A stretch of DNA of 64,000 nucleotides, from NCBI RefSeq assembly GCF_023614235.1, contig NZ_CP094264.1, forward strand, positions 2,294,001 through 2,358,000. The letters run 5' to 3'. The notes beneath the pieces are model-generated. The model searched no databases, was not told the DNA's origin, and saw only the letters and a program-made list of their open reading frames with translations. This document shows, one piece after another, positions 43,719-53,800 of this stretch. Source of the stretch: Streptomyces sp. MRC013. Lineage in GTDB: Bacteria > Actinomycetota > Actinomycetes > Streptomycetales > Streptomycetaceae. The position numbers were made by a program, and so were the translations under genes. Every line of letters starts with the position of its first letter. The first letter of the stretch is position 1.

Positions 43719-44229
43719 TGTCCCTCCCCCATCTCAAGGGTTTTGCGGCGCAGGACTTCGTTGCCGAGCCGGCGCAGCTTGCGTCGCACCCGGATACCGT
43801 CCTCAGGTTGCGCTCCGATCAGTAGCGGGGCCTCCAGCCAGGTGATGGTCGAATCCTCCGCCCAAACCCGGGAGACATCGCGCTCGTTCGGCTTCAGCTG
43901 CCTCGTGGCGTAGCGGACGTGCGGGTTGTCGAACTGATCCGGCCATGCCACGGCCCTGTTCAGCACGGCCGTTTCCGGGCCGGGTGCCAGGTCCTGGGGG
44001 ACGAAGTCGCCCAGATACTGAATGCGTTGGCCTCGGAGGGTGCGGTCTCGTTCCAGACCTACGCCCGTGCTGGCGTATGCGCGCAAGGCCTTGTGCAGAG
44101 CAGCCGGGTCAGATGGGTCTGCGGCATCGATCAGCCCCTCCAGGATCGCTAGCGCCAGGGCTTGGCAGCGTTCGTCCAGCCGGTCGGTCAGCTTCAGCTC
44201 GTTCCTGATGAACGTACGCAGCGGCAGGG
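43715..44229 (-). pseudogene. 3' part of an operon gene split by IS3
   Basis: From the IS border the frame reads LPLRTFIRNELKLTDRLDER and runs to 43715 without stops (171 codons). It joins in frame to the 5' part at 45560-46454 once one GGG target copy is removed. The C-terminal half contains a compact, charged domain (RIQYLGDFVPQDL). Family unknown. Confidence 0.8.
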
Positions 44230-44299
44230 TGAGGTTCCCCCGAGATGCGGAGGGCGGTGACAGAGGGTCAGATAGGACTCATAGAGAGGAGCCCTGCTG

Positions 44300-44608
44300 A
44301 TGCCTGCGCCGAGGAAGTACCCGCTGGAGTTGCGTGAGCGTGCGGTGCGGATGTACCGCGCCGCGGAGCCGAAGCCCGTGATCCGCCGCATGGCCGAGGA
44401 GATCGGTGTCCATCACGAGGCCCTGCGCGGCTGGATCCGCCAGGCCGAGGCCGACGCCGGCGAACGCGACGATCTGCTCACCAGCGACGAACGCGCCGAG
44501 CTGGCCGCGCTGCGCAAGGAGAACACCCAGCTCAAGCGGTCGAACGAGATCCTGCGGACGGCCTCGGCTTTTTTCGCGGCACAGCTCGACCCGACCCGGC
44601 CCGGGTGA
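44300..44608 (+). CDS. IS3-family OrfA (HTH)
   Basis: A 102-aa protein with an IS3/IS911-type helix-turn-helix (EPKPVIRRMAEEIGVHHEAL, then RGWIRQAE) and a leucine-zipper stretch (LAALRKENTQLKRSNEIL). Its TGA overlaps the GTG of orfB. Binds IS ends and contributes to the OrfAB fusion transposase. Confidence 0.88.
   Translation: MPAPRKYPLELRERAVRMYRAAEPKPVIRRMAEEIGVHHEALRGWIRQAEADAGERDDLLTSDERAELAALRKENTQLKRSNEILRTASAFFAAQLDPTRPG
44569..44575 (+). promoter_or_regulatory. -1 frameshift heptamer T TTT TTC
   Basis: The slippery heptamer is in the orfA reading phase (TTT at 44570, TTC at 44573). A shift of -1 continues without stop into the orfB frame, giving the OrfAB fusion expected for IS3-family transposition. 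Confidence 0.65.
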
Positions 44609-45528
44609 CCGCGCTCTTCGACGAGCACGAGCACCTGGAGGTCGAGCCCACTCTCCGGGAACTGCACATCCCTTCCTCCACCTACTACCGCTGGCGCCGG
44701 GCGGCGAAAGAGCCGTGCGAACGGCGCCGCCGGGACACCGAGCTGACCGGGCAGATCCAGCGGATCCACACCGACTCCGGCGGCGTCTACGGCTCGCCCC
44801 GCGTGCATGCCGTCCTGAAGCGCGAAGGCGTCCTCATCGGCCGCAAACGAGTCGAACGGCTCATGCGCGAAGCCGGCCTCGCCGGGATCAGCCCCCGCCG
44901 GACGGGCAAGGGCTTCACCCGCCGCGACCGGGACGCCGAACTTGCCCCCGACCTGGTCAGGCGCGACTTCACCGCGGACGGACCGAACCGGCTGTGGGTC
45001 ACCGACCTCACCATGATTCCCACCGGCGAGGGACCCTTGTGGCTGTCGGCGATCAGGGACGCGTTCTCCCGCCGGGTGGTGGCCTGGGAGACTGCCGCCC
45101 GCGCGGACGCCGACCTCGTACTGACCACCCTCGAGTACGCCCTCGCGTCCCGCGAGGTCGAACCCGGGCAGTTGATCCATCATGCGGACCACGGCTGCCA
45201 GTACACGTCCGTGAAGCTGACAACACGCTTGATGAGAGCAGGAATTGAGGCATCCATGGGCTCCGTCGGGGACTCGTACGACAACGCCCTCGCGGAGAAC
45301 CTCTGGATGCTCATCAAGACCGAGGGCCTGCGCGGCCGCACCTTCGCCACCCGGGCCGAGGCGAACCTCGCGCTCTTCGAGTACATCGACGGGTTCTACA
45401 ACAGCCGGCGCATCCAGAAACGCCTCGGCTACCTCAGCCCGGTCGAGTTCGAAGAGCAGCACTACGCCGAGCAGGCAGCGACCGAACGAGCGAACCTGAA
45501 ACCCCGCCAACCTGCTCTGACCAGCTGA
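44605..45528 (+). CDS. IS3-family OrfB transposase
   Basis: A 307-aa rve-type integrase-core protein: N-terminal HTH_21 region (GGVYGSPRVHAVLKREG), catalytic DDE in WVTDLTMI, IHHADHGCQYTS and SYDNALAENLWMLIKTE. Full length, so probably functional with OrfA. Confidence 0.92.
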   Translation: MTALFDEHEHLEVEPTLRELHIPSSTYYRWRRAAKEPCERRRRDTELTGQIQRIHTDSGGVYGSPRVHAVLKREGVLIGRKRVERLMREAGLAGISPRRTGKGFTRRDRDAELAPDLVRRDFTADGPNRLWVTDLTMIPTGEGPLWLSAIRDAFSRRVVAWETAARADADLVLTTLEYALASREVEPGQLIHHADHGCQYTSVKLTTRLMRAGIEASMGSVGDSYDNALAENLWMLIKTEGLRGRTFATRAEANLALFEYIDGFYNSRRIQKRLGYLSPVEFEEQHYAEQAATERANLKPRQPALTS

Positions 45529-45559
45529 TCAGCCCCTCCCGAGCAACGGGGGAACCTCA

Positions 45560-46454
45560 GGGAGTCACCCGTGGCGTACGCAGTCAGCGCTCTCTTCGCC
45601 CAGCGCACCAGGCGGTAGCCCCTGGCTTCGTCGAGGATGACAGCCGCCCACTTCAGGGCGTCGCGCATCAGAAAGGGAACTTCCCAGTCCGCGAGGCTCG
45701 CCCGAACCACCGCGCTGAGACGACTGGTGATGCCGAAGGCGGCCACGGTCTCCTGGACGGAACTGATCAGGGGCGCGATATCCAGCTTCATCCATGGGGC
45801 CGCCGCGATCCTTGCCTGGACGTCCAGGAGGGGCTGGCTGATGCTGCGGGCGTACTGCGCGAGCAGATGCTCGGTGTGCGCGACAGGAACGAGTGTTTCC
45901 AGGACGGCCCGCGGAACGAGTGGCGGCTGGAGCACCGAAGCGGCGAGATCCGCGAGGCCGCGCTGGACCGCGACAGTGCGGGTGTCGATGGCCGGGAACC
46001 TCATCTGGCTGGCAAGGCTCGCGACGGAGGTGACCGTGCCAGTGAGAATGGTCGCGGACTTTACGGCAGGGACGATGGCTGGCTGCGGCAGAACGACGGT
46101 GGAAGTGAGCTGCGCCGCGATCTCAGACACCCGAGATGCCGTCGCGACGACTGCTGCGGGAGCAGTGGCCACGGCCCGTACAGAGTCCATCGTCTGAGCG
46201 AGCTGTGCCGCGATATCTGCGTATGGCCGGCAGATCGCTGTCGCGGCTTCCACCGCTGCGGCAGCTGTCGAGTGCACCTGCCGCAGGGAGGCGATCACCT
46301 CGGCCGCGTCAACTACGGCCGACTTGGCTGGCTCATCCGTGACGAGCACCAGTGCCTTGCTGGTGCTGCCCTCCAGCGCGGAGGCCTTCTGCGGACTGGG
46401 CTCCGCAGCCTCGCCCCCCGCCGGGGCGGCGTCAGAGGAAGCGGTGAGGGACAT
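45560..46454 (-). pseudogene. 5' part of an operon gene split by IS3
   Basis: Starts at ATG 46454 with AGGAG upstream. It encodes 298 residues rich in Ala, Val, Ser and Thr, with repeated amphipathic helices and no recognised domain, up to ...AYATGDS at the IS border. Rejoined with 43715-44229 it gives a protein of about 469 aa. An alternative upstream start (46529) lacks a ribosome site. Confidence 0.75.
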
Positions 46455-46562
46455 CTGTGCTCCTTGCCTTTTGACAACTCTCTGCCTAAAGGCAATGGCG
46501 CTGGTCTCAAGCGACAAAGATTCTGACACCAGGTGAAGTGATGTACATCACTTACCGTCTGG

Positions 46563-47384
46563 TTAGACAGGTCGCTCGACCACCGTCAGCAACGCGGCGG
46601 CAATGCTGATCAACGCCTTCGCCTCGTCCGCGCTGTACTTGAATGCCGAGGTGACGGCATCCGCGTGTACCGATCCGCTCGCCTGGTCCTCGACGACCGA
46701 GCGGATCGCCGCCCACCGCTCGTCCTTTCCGCGCAGGCGGCTGTCCTTGTTGAGCGGCCACGTCCAACCGCTGTGGAGCCTGATCCACTCAAGGGTTCGG
46801 CGAGCGTCCAGGATCGCACCGTCGATGTCGTCGTCGAGGAGCCGACGCTGCGCGGACCGCAGGTGCTGCGCCGGCTCGGCCCGCGGGTCGTCCTCCAATG
46901 GAAAGGGCACCCTCATCTCGAAGGCGACCGACGGGCCGAGAGCGTTGATCTGGTCGATCCAGCGACTCCTGGCAACGCTGAAGTGCAGCACTTCCGTCGT
47001 GCTACCGGGGTATCCGGTCGCCTGGGGCAGCGTGCCTGTCACCTCCAGCTCCATGCGCAGGTCTCCGTCGCGAGCCTCGTTGATCGCGTGGAGCTGTGCG
47101 GCGGTGAGCAGGAACTTGAGGGCGCGGCGCTCGATGCCGATCTCGGGCGTGAACGGCAGCATCTCCGTTACTCGGCCGAGGAGCGTTCGCTGGTACGACC
47201 TATGAATGCCGTAGAGGTCAGCTTGAAGCGCCAGGAACCTGCCGACCTCCTGAGCGGGTGGGGCCTTGACCTCCAACCCCAACTGCAAGCAGATCGTGCC
47301 CATGCCCCTGAGAAGCTGGACGCTCTCCGCCTGGACACCGAGGGTGAAGTCCCCGACTCCGCCATCGAAGCGCATAACGTTCAC
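46563..47384 (-). CDS. Unrecognised 273-aa protein
   Basis: A soluble protein starting at GTG 47384, seven bases after GGAGGAG. The C-terminal part carries RLLDDDIDGAILDARRTLEW, then a segment like TPR-flanked or abortive-infection-associated C-terminal domains (ADEAKALISIAAALLTVVE). No catalytic motif. It is the element gene nearest the tRNA and is upstream of the broken operon on the same strand (108-bp gap). Confidence 0.65.
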   Translation of the reverse strand: MNVMRFDGGVGDFTLGVQAESVQLLRGMGTICLQLGLEVKAPPAQEVGRFLALQADLYGIHRSYQRTLLGRVTEMLPFTPEIGIERRALKFLLTAAQLHAINEARDGDLRMELEVTGTLPQATGYPGSTTEVLHFSVARSRWIDQINALGPSVAFEMRVPFPLEDDPRAEPAQHLRSAQRRLLDDDIDGAILDARRTLEWIRLHSGWTWPLNKDSRLRGKDERWAAIRSVVEDQASGSVHADAVTSAFKYSADEAKALISIAAALLTVVERPV

Positions 47385-47664
47385 GACCGGGCTCCTCCGT
47401 ACTAATGCCTCCGGCCGATTCTTCACCAGTAGCCGTCTCGGCTCCCCCGATTTATGGGAACCCCCCAACGGCACTGCTTCTGGCAACCCGTCGTACCAGG
47501 CCCGGCAGCCCCATCGCCTCCGGCACGTCAGCCCGGTCCTCGTACACCGGCTCGTCCACCGCTCCGCACGCTCGCTGCACGCTTGTCCACCGGTTGTCCA
47601 CCGGAGCCCCCGACCGGCGGCCCTCAGGCCGGTCAGATGCGGCGAGACCCGTTCACGGAAAGTA

Positions 47665-47699
47665 ATAGGTCCAGGTCAAATGGTGTCTGACCTGGACCT
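47665..47699 (-). terminator. tRNA-Thr terminator hairpin
   Basis: Twelve-base arms TAGGTCCAGGTC (47665-47676) and the complement (47688-47699) enclose an 11-base loop, six bases beyond the tRNA 3' end. On the minus strand the hairpin is followed by ATTACTTTCC. It may also mark the original junction of the integrated element. Confidence 0.7.
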
Positions 47700-47705
47700 A
47701 GAAAG

Positions 47706-47779
47706 AGCCGCCTTCGGGATTCGAACCCGAGACCTACGCATTACGAGTGCGTTGCTCTGGCCAACTGAGCTAAGGCGGC
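47706..47779 (-). tRNA. tRNA-Thr (anticodon CGT)
   Basis: A 74-nt cloverleaf on the minus strand: acceptor GCCGCCT/AGGCGGC, D arm GCTC...GAGC, anticodon stem ACGCA/TGCGT with loop CTCGTAA (CGT anticodon), T arm TCGGG-TTCGAAT-CCCGA, discriminator T, no encoded CCA. Its 3' end faces the accessory region, the arrangement of an element integrated at a tRNA. Confidence 0.97.
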
Positions 47780-47867
47780 GCGCCGCGCGCTCCCCTGAGG
47801 GGTGCAGCAGCGAGCACAAGTCTACACAGGTGGAAGGGGTGCTCACGCACGCCCTTCCACGGAGGGG

Positions 47868-49421
47868 CTACGCCCGGCGGCAGCGCTTGGACGGGGGCGG
47901 GGGCGTGCCCTCCAGGAGGTAGGCGTTGATCGCGGTGTCGACGCAGTCGCTGCCGCGGCCGTACGCGGTGTGGCCGTCGCCGTCGTAGGTGAGGAGGGTG
48001 CCGGAGGAGAGCTGGGCCGCGAGGGACCGGGCCCACCCGTAGGGGGTGGCCGGGTCACGGGTGGTGCCGACGACGACGATCGGGGGCGCCCCCTCGGCGG
48101 TGGTGCGGTGCGGGGTGCCGGTGGCCTTCGTGGGCCAGTACGCGCAGGTCAGGGAGGCCCAGGCCAGTCCGCGGCCGAAGACGGGGGACGCCTTCTCGAA
48201 GGCCGGCACGGCGGCGGCGGCCGCCTCGGGGGTGGTGAAGGCGGGCGGCTGGTCCAGGCAGTTCACGGCGGCGTTGGCGGACATGAGGTTGGAGTAGCCT
48301 CCGTCCGGGTCACGTTCGTAGTAGCTGTCGGCGAGGGCGAGGAGGCCGGATCCCTCGCCGTCCACCGCCTGTGCGAGGGCGGTGCGGAGCCGGGGCCAGG
48401 CGGCCTCGTCGTACATGGCGGTGATCACACCGGTCGTGGCGAGGGCCTCGCCGAGGGGCCGCTCCTCGCCGGTGGGGACGGGTGCGCGGTCCAGCCGGGC
48501 GAGGAACGCCTTCATGCGGGCGGTGGCGTCCCGCACCGACGCGGTGCCCAGGGGGCAGTCGGAGCGGGTCAGGCAGTCGGCGGCGAAGGCGCGGAAAGCC
48601 GTGTCGAAGCCGGCCGCCTGGTCGAGGTTCATCCGCTCGGCGGTGAGGGACGGGTCCATGGCGCCGTCGAGGACGAGGCGGCCGGTGCGGGACGGGAACA
48701 GCTCGGCGTACGTGGCGCCGAGGAAGGTCCCGTACGACGCGCCGACGTAGTGGAGCCTCCGGTCGCCGAGCGCGGCCCGCAGCAGGTCCATGTCGCGGGC
48801 CGCCTCCGCGGTGGACACGTGCGGCAGGATCCTGCCGGACCTCTTCGCGCAGGAGGAGGCGAACCTCTTGAAGGCGGCGGTGAGCAGACCGGTCTCCCGC
48901 CGGTCGTCCGGGGTCTGGTCGACCTGCGTGTACGCGTCCATGGCCGGCCCGTCGAGGCACCGGACCGGCTCGCTGCGGGCCACGCCGCGCGGATCGAGGG
49001 CGACCAGGTCGTACCGGGCGCGGACCGGGGCGGGGTAGGCGAGGCCGGCGTACCCCTGGAGGTAGCCGATGGCGGAGCCGCCGGGACCGCCCGGGTTGAC
49101 CAGCAGGGACCCGATCCGCTCGCCGGGTCCGGTGGCCCTGGCGCGGGCGACGGCGAGCTCGATCCCGGCGCCGTCCGGCCGCGCGTAGTCGAGGGGCGCC
49201 CGGAGCGTGGCGCACTGGAAGCCCGGTACGCCGCAGTCGCGCCAGCTCAGCCGCTGGGCGTAGTACGGGCGGAGCGCGACCGCGTCGGGCGGGGCGGCGG
49301 GGGCGGTGGCGCGCGGCGCCGGGCCGCCCGCGGGGGCGCCGCTGCCGGTGCAGCCCGCCGCGAGGAGCAGGGCGAGGGCGACGGCGGACGCGAACGTGCG
49401 GGGCAGGCGGCGTGGACGCAT
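47868..49421 (-). CDS. Secreted alpha/beta-hydrolase lipoprotein (tripeptidyl-aminopeptidase-like)
   Basis: A 517-aa exported lipoprotein: signal peptide with lipobox LAAGC (C24), oxyanion loop NPGGPGGS, nucleophile GASYGT, and a C-terminal TAP-like domain with the Asp in GTTRDPATPYGWA and the His in DGDGHTAYG. It belongs to the Streptomyces SlpD/TAP family that trims peptides outside the cell. First core gene beyond the tRNA, followed upstream by the DNA polymerase subunit gene, as in the conserved chromosomal order. Confidence 0.9.
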   Translation of the reverse strand: MRPRRLPRTFASAVALALLLAAGCTGSGAPAGGPAPRATAPAAPPDAVALRPYYAQRLSWRDCGVPGFQCATLRAPLDYARPDGAGIELAVARARATGPGERIGSLLVNPGGPGGSAIGYLQGYAGLAYPAPVRARYDLVALDPRGVARSEPVRCLDGPAMDAYTQVDQTPDDRRETGLLTAAFKRFASSCAKRSGRILPHVSTAEAARDMDLLRAALGDRRLHYVGASYGTFLGATYAELFPSRTGRLVLDGAMDPSLTAERMNLDQAAGFDTAFRAFAADCLTRSDCPLGTASVRDATARMKAFLARLDRAPVPTGEERPLGEALATTGVITAMYDEAAWPRLRTALAQAVDGEGSGLLALADSYYERDPDGGYSNLMSANAAVNCLDQPPAFTTPEAAAAAVPAFEKASPVFGRGLAWASLTCAYWPTKATGTPHRTTAEGAPPIVVVGTTRDPATPYGWARSLAAQLSSGTLLTYDGDGHTAYGRGSDCVDTAINAYLLEGTPPPPSKRCRRA

Positions 49422-49488
49422 CCACCGGAGCGTAGCCGCACGGTCGCGGCGGGCGGCCGGGTGTCCGCGCGCGTCCTACCCGTACGGG

Positions 49489-50700
49489 CTAACCGGCTCG
49501 CAGGGCCATGGTCATGGCCTCCACGGCGAGCAGCGGCGCCACGTTCCGGTCGAGGGCCTCGCGGCAGGCGAGGACGGCCTCCATCCGGCGCAGGGTCGAC
49601 TCGGGTGTGCTTTCGCGGGCGACCCGGTCGAGCGCGTCGCGCACGTCCTCGTTGGCGACCGCCGTGCCCGTGCCGAACTGGAGGGCGAGGACGTCCCGGT
49701 AGAAACCGGCCAGGTCACCGAGGGCGAGGTCCAGGCTGTCGCGCTGCGTACGGGTCCTGCGGCGCTTCTGCCGGTCCTCCAGATCCTTCATCGCGCCCGC
49801 CGTGCCGCGCGGCATGCGCCCGCCCTGTCCCCCGCCGAGGGCGGCCTTCAGCTCGTCGGTCTCCTTGACGTCGGTCTCCTCGGCGAGGTGCTTGGCGTCC
49901 TCCGCCGCGGCGTCGACCAGCTCCTGGGCCGCCTTGAGGCAGGCGCCCACGTCCCGCACGCGCAGGGGCAGGCCGAGGACGGCGGCGCGGCGGGCGCGGG
50001 CGCGCTCGTCGGTGGCGAGGCGGCGGGCGCGGTCGATGTGGCCCTGGGTGGCGCGGGCGACGGCGGCGGCCGTCTCCGGGTCGATGCCGTCCCGCCGTAC
50101 GAGCACGTCGGCGACGGCCTCTACCGGCGGCGTGCGCAGGGTGAGGTGGCGGCAGCGGGAGCGGATCGTGGGCAGCACGTCCTCCAGGGACGGCGCGCAC
50201 AGCAGCCACACGGTGCGGGGCGCGGGCTCCTCGACCGCCTTCAGCAGGACGTTCCCGGCGCCCTCGGTGAGACGGTCGGCGTCCTCCAGGACGATGACCT
50301 GCCAGCGGCCGACGGCCGGGGAGAGCTGCGCGCGCCGCACCAGCTCGCGGGTCTCCCTGACGCCGATGGACAGCAGGTCCGTCCGGACGACCTCCACGTC
50401 GGCGTGGGTGCCGATCAGGGCGGTGTGGCAGCCGTCGCAGAACCCGCAGCCCGGTTCCCCGCCGAGCGCCCGGTCGGGGCCGACGCACTGGAGGGCGGCC
50501 GCGAAGCAGCGGGCGGCGGTGTCCCGTCCGGCCCCGGGCGGCCCGGTGAACAGCCAGGCGTGCGTCATGCTCGACTTCGCCGCCTCGGGCGGCTCGGCCC
50601 CCTGCGACTCGGCCGTGACGAGGGCGTCCGCGTCGCGCGCGGCGGCGGCGAGCTGCGTCCGGACGCGGTCCTGGCCCACCAGGTCGTCCCATACGGGCAC
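49489..50700 (-). CDS. holB: DNA polymerase III subunit delta'
   Basis: A 403-aa clamp-loader subunit. The AAA+ domain starts VWDDLVGQDRV. The P-loop GPPGAGRDT (53-61) has Arg in place of the Lys, as expected for delta', which does not hydrolyse ATP. A zinc module (C-x-F-C-x2-C near the GEPGCGFCDGC segment) and the SRC-like motif in TIRSRCRHL follow, then the C-terminal collar domain. It assembles with DnaX and delta to load the sliding clamp. Lies downstream of the kinase gene in the conserved order. Confidence 0.93.
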   Translation of the reverse strand: MPVWDDLVGQDRVRTQLAAAARDADALVTAESQGAEPPEAAKSSMTHAWLFTGPPGAGRDTAARCFAAALQCVGPDRALGGEPGCGFCDGCHTALIGTHADVEVVRTDLLSIGVRETRELVRRAQLSPAVGRWQVIVLEDADRLTEGAGNVLLKAVEEPAPRTVWLLCAPSLEDVLPTIRSRCRHLTLRTPPVEAVADVLVRRDGIDPETAAAVARATQGHIDRARRLATDERARARRAAVLGLPLRVRDVGACLKAAQELVDAAAEDAKHLAEETDVKETDELKAALGGGQGGRMPRGTAGAMKDLEDRQKRRRTRTQRDSLDLALGDLAGFYRDVLALQFGTGTAVANEDVRDALDRVARESTPESTLRRMEAVLACREALDRNVAPLLAVEAMTMALRAG

Positions 50701-50867
50701 GGGTCACCGCCCTCTCCTCGCACCGGGGTCCCTCCCCGTGCCCCCATTGTGACGGAGCCCTCCGACAGCGCGGTCCGCCCGGGCGGAGCGCGGCCGGCCC
50801 CGGACGGCCGGACGGCCGCGGATCCGGGCCTCCGCCGGACGGCCGCGGACCCGGTCGGGGCCGGGCC

Positions 50868-53800
50868 TCAGCGGCGTCCCCCGCCCCCGCCGTCCTCGTC
50901 GTCCTGGCCGCCGAGGAGTTCGTCGGCCAGGGACGGCAGGTCGTCCAGCGGGGTCTCCTCCGCCCAGTCGGGGCGCCCGCGCCGCGGCCTGCCCCGCTCG
51001 TCGACCTGGGGCAGTTCGCGGGTCCGCTCGTCGCCGCCGGGCGGCCGGGGCGCCGTCGCGGGCCGCACCTCGTCGCGGAAGAAGCCGGGCGGCACGCGGT
51101 CGTCCGGCCGCTCGTCCCGCACGGGCGGCAGGACCGCCGTCTCGGCGACGTCCGGGGCGGGGTCGGCCTTGCGCATGTCGATGGGGCGGGTCTCCTCATC
51201 CGGACGCACCGCGGGCTCCTCGGCCTTGCGCATGTCGATGCGCTGCGTCTCCTCGTCGTCCTTGCGCAGGCCGATGTGGGGCGTGGGCAGGGGCTGCGTG
51301 ATCTCGTCGGGCCGTACGGCCGGGGTCGGCACCGTCACGTCGTGCGGCGAAACGGCCGGCCCGGCAGCGGCGGCTGCCGCAGCGGCGGCGGCCGCCTCCG
51401 CGGCCTCGGCCGCCGCCCGGCGGCGGGCCTCCTCCGCGCGCAGCAGGGCCTCCTCGGCCCTGCGCTGCTTCTCCCGGCGCCGCTCCTCTGCCTCGGCGCG
51501 GAGCCTCGCCTCCTCCTCCGCGCGCTTGCGCAGCCGCTCCTGCTCCTCGCGCCGGGCCCGCTCCTCGGCCTCCCGGCGCAACCGCTCCTCCTCGGCGAGG
51601 CGGCGCGCCTCGGCCGCGCGCCGGCGGGCCTCCTCGGCCTGCCGCTCGGCCTCGCGGCGCCGGGCCTCCTCCTCCTCGCGGCGCTTGCGCTCCTCCTCCT
51701 CGGCGCGCAGCCTGGCGAGCTGTTCCTGGCGCTCCCGCTCCAGGCGCTCCTCCTCCGCCTTCCGCCGGGCCTCCTCCTCGGCCTTGCGGCGGGCCTCCTC
51801 CTCGGCGGCCCTCCGCGCCTCCGCCAGGGCCTTCACCTCGGCCTCGGACAGCGGCAGCATCCGGTCGAGCCGGTGGCGCACGACGGTGGTGACGGCCTCC
51901 GGCTCCCGGCCCGCGTCCACGACGAGGTACCGGGCGGGGTCGGCGGCCGCGAGGGCGAGGAAACCGGCCCGCACCCGCGCGTGGAACTCCGCGGGCTCCG
52001 ACTCCAGCCGGTCGGGCGCCTCCGTGAACCGCTCGCGGGCGGTCTCCGGCGCCACGTCCAGCAGGACGGTCAGGTGCGGGACGAGTCCGCCGGTCGCCCA
52101 GCGGGAGATGCGGGCGATCTCCGTCGGGGACAGGTCCCGGCCGGCGCCCTGGTAGGCGACGGACGAGTCGGTGTACCGGTCGGAGATGACGACGGCGCCG
52201 CGCTCCAGGGCGGGGCGGACCAGCGAGTCGACGTGCTCGGCGCGGTCGGCGGCGTACAGCAGCGCCTCCGCGCGGTGGGAGAGCCCGGCGGAGGAGACGT
52301 CCAGCAGGATCGACCGGAGCCGCTTGCCGACGGGGGTGGCGCCCGGCTCGCGGGTGACGACCACCTCGTGGCCCTTCGCGCGGATCCACTCGGCGAGCGC
52401 CGCGACCTGGGTGGACTTGCCGGCGCCGTCGCCGCCCTCGACGGCGATGAAGAAACCGGTGGGGGCCGGGCCCTGGGCCGGGTCGGCGCCGCGCAGCGCG
52501 TCGCGCAGGTCGCGGCGGAGCGGTACGCCCGACCGGTCGTCGGTCCGGGCGAGGAGGAGCGCGGCGACGGGCAGCAGCAGCGCGCCGACCAGCATCAGCG
52601 TGAAGGCGGCGCCGCCGTGCGCGAGGACGACGTCCCCGCCGGCGAGGCGGCGCGGGCCGATGGCCGCGGCGAGCAGGGGCGCCGCGAGCGCGCCGAGGAC
52701 TATCGCCACCCGTACGGCGGCGTGGAGGTGCTCGGTCAGGCGCGGTTTGCGGAACTCCTCGGTCTCCTGGTCGATCAGCGTGTGCCCGACGTTCGCGGCG
52801 ACACCGGCCGACAGGCCGGCGGCGAACGCGAGGAACAGCACGGTCGCCGTGTCGGGCACGAGGCCCGTCACCAGCAGCACGATCCCGGTGACGGCGGTCG
52901 CGAGGGCGAGGAGCCGGCGCCGGGACAGGGCGGGCAGGACGGCGCGGGCGGCGCGGACGCCCACGCCCGTGCCACCGGTCAGGGCGAGGACGAGCAACGC
53001 GTACGTCACGGGGCCGCCGCCCAGCTCGGCGGCGTGCAGCACGGCGACGGCCGCGGCGGAGGCGACCGCTCCGGCGACGGCGGCGCAGGCGAGGACGAGC
53101 AGCGGTATGGCGCCCGTGCGGCCCTTCTCCGGCCCCGCGTCCGTGGACGGCCGACGCAGTCCCTCCAGCGGGGAGCGGGGGCGCGGCGTCTGGGTGTCGG
53201 GCAGCCGGAGGAAGTACAGGAAGGCCAGGGAGCCGGCGAACAGCCCGGCCGCCGCGTACGAGCCGAGCGCCGCCTGGTGCCGCGCGAACCAGTCGACGCC
53301 GAGCGCCAGCAGCCTCGCGGCGAGGGCGGTCACCAGCAGGGCGGCGGCCGCCAGCGGGATCGCGGCGAAACCGGTGCGCACCGAGAGCCGGCGCAGCGCG
53401 CCCAGGTGGTCCGGCAGCGGCCGCACCGCGGCGCCCTCGGACGGCGGGGCGGGCAGCAGGGCGGGGGCGGCGCTCTCCTTGGCGATCGTCCAGAACCGCT
53501 CGGCGGCGCCGGCCAGGAAGACCGTGATCAGGAGCAGGAGGACGGCGTGCGCGGGCGTCCAGACGATCCAGAGCGGGGCGACGACGAGCAGCGCGATCCG
53601 CACGCCGTCCGCGGCGATCATGGTCCAGCGGCGGTCGAGGGGACCGCCGGACGCGACGAGACCGCTCATCGGGCCGAGCAGCACGGCGCCGAGGAGCAGC
53701 GTGGACAGGGCGCGGACGCCGAGGACGGCGGCGACCGCGAGGGCCGCGCCGCGCACCCCGCCGCCGAACGTCTCCGGAACGACGGCCGCCCGCACGGTCA

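Larger units (their letters stand above)
44230..45559 (+). mobile_element. IS3-family element (1330 bp)
   Basis: Ends TGAGGTTCCCCC (44230-44241) and the complementary GGGGGAACCTCA (45548-45559). Flanked by 3-bp GGG duplications (44227-44229 and 45560-45562). Encodes orfA and orfB with a -1 frameshift signal. The clean duplication and the restorable host gene show a simple insertion. Confidence 0.92.
1..47705. mobile_element. Genomic island(s) bordering tRNA-Thr(CGT)
   Basis: This is the accessory part of the window. It ends directly at the 3' end of the minus-strand tRNA-Thr gene, the usual integration point of actinobacterial integrative elements. It holds a tyrosine integrase with an excisionase-like gene (40.7-43.3 kb), a conjugation-type cell-wall hydrolase, a defence operon, three IS copies, several truncated genes and a phage lysin fragment. 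Everything right of the tRNA is conserved Streptomyces core. The left end lies outside the window, and I found no second copy of the tRNA 3' end inside it, so the extent and number of stacked elements are inferred. Confidence 0.55.

Noticed and set aside
47706..47779. Frames reading through the tRNA as protein
   Set aside because: They contain the typical FGIRTRDL translation of a tRNA gene and are not genes.
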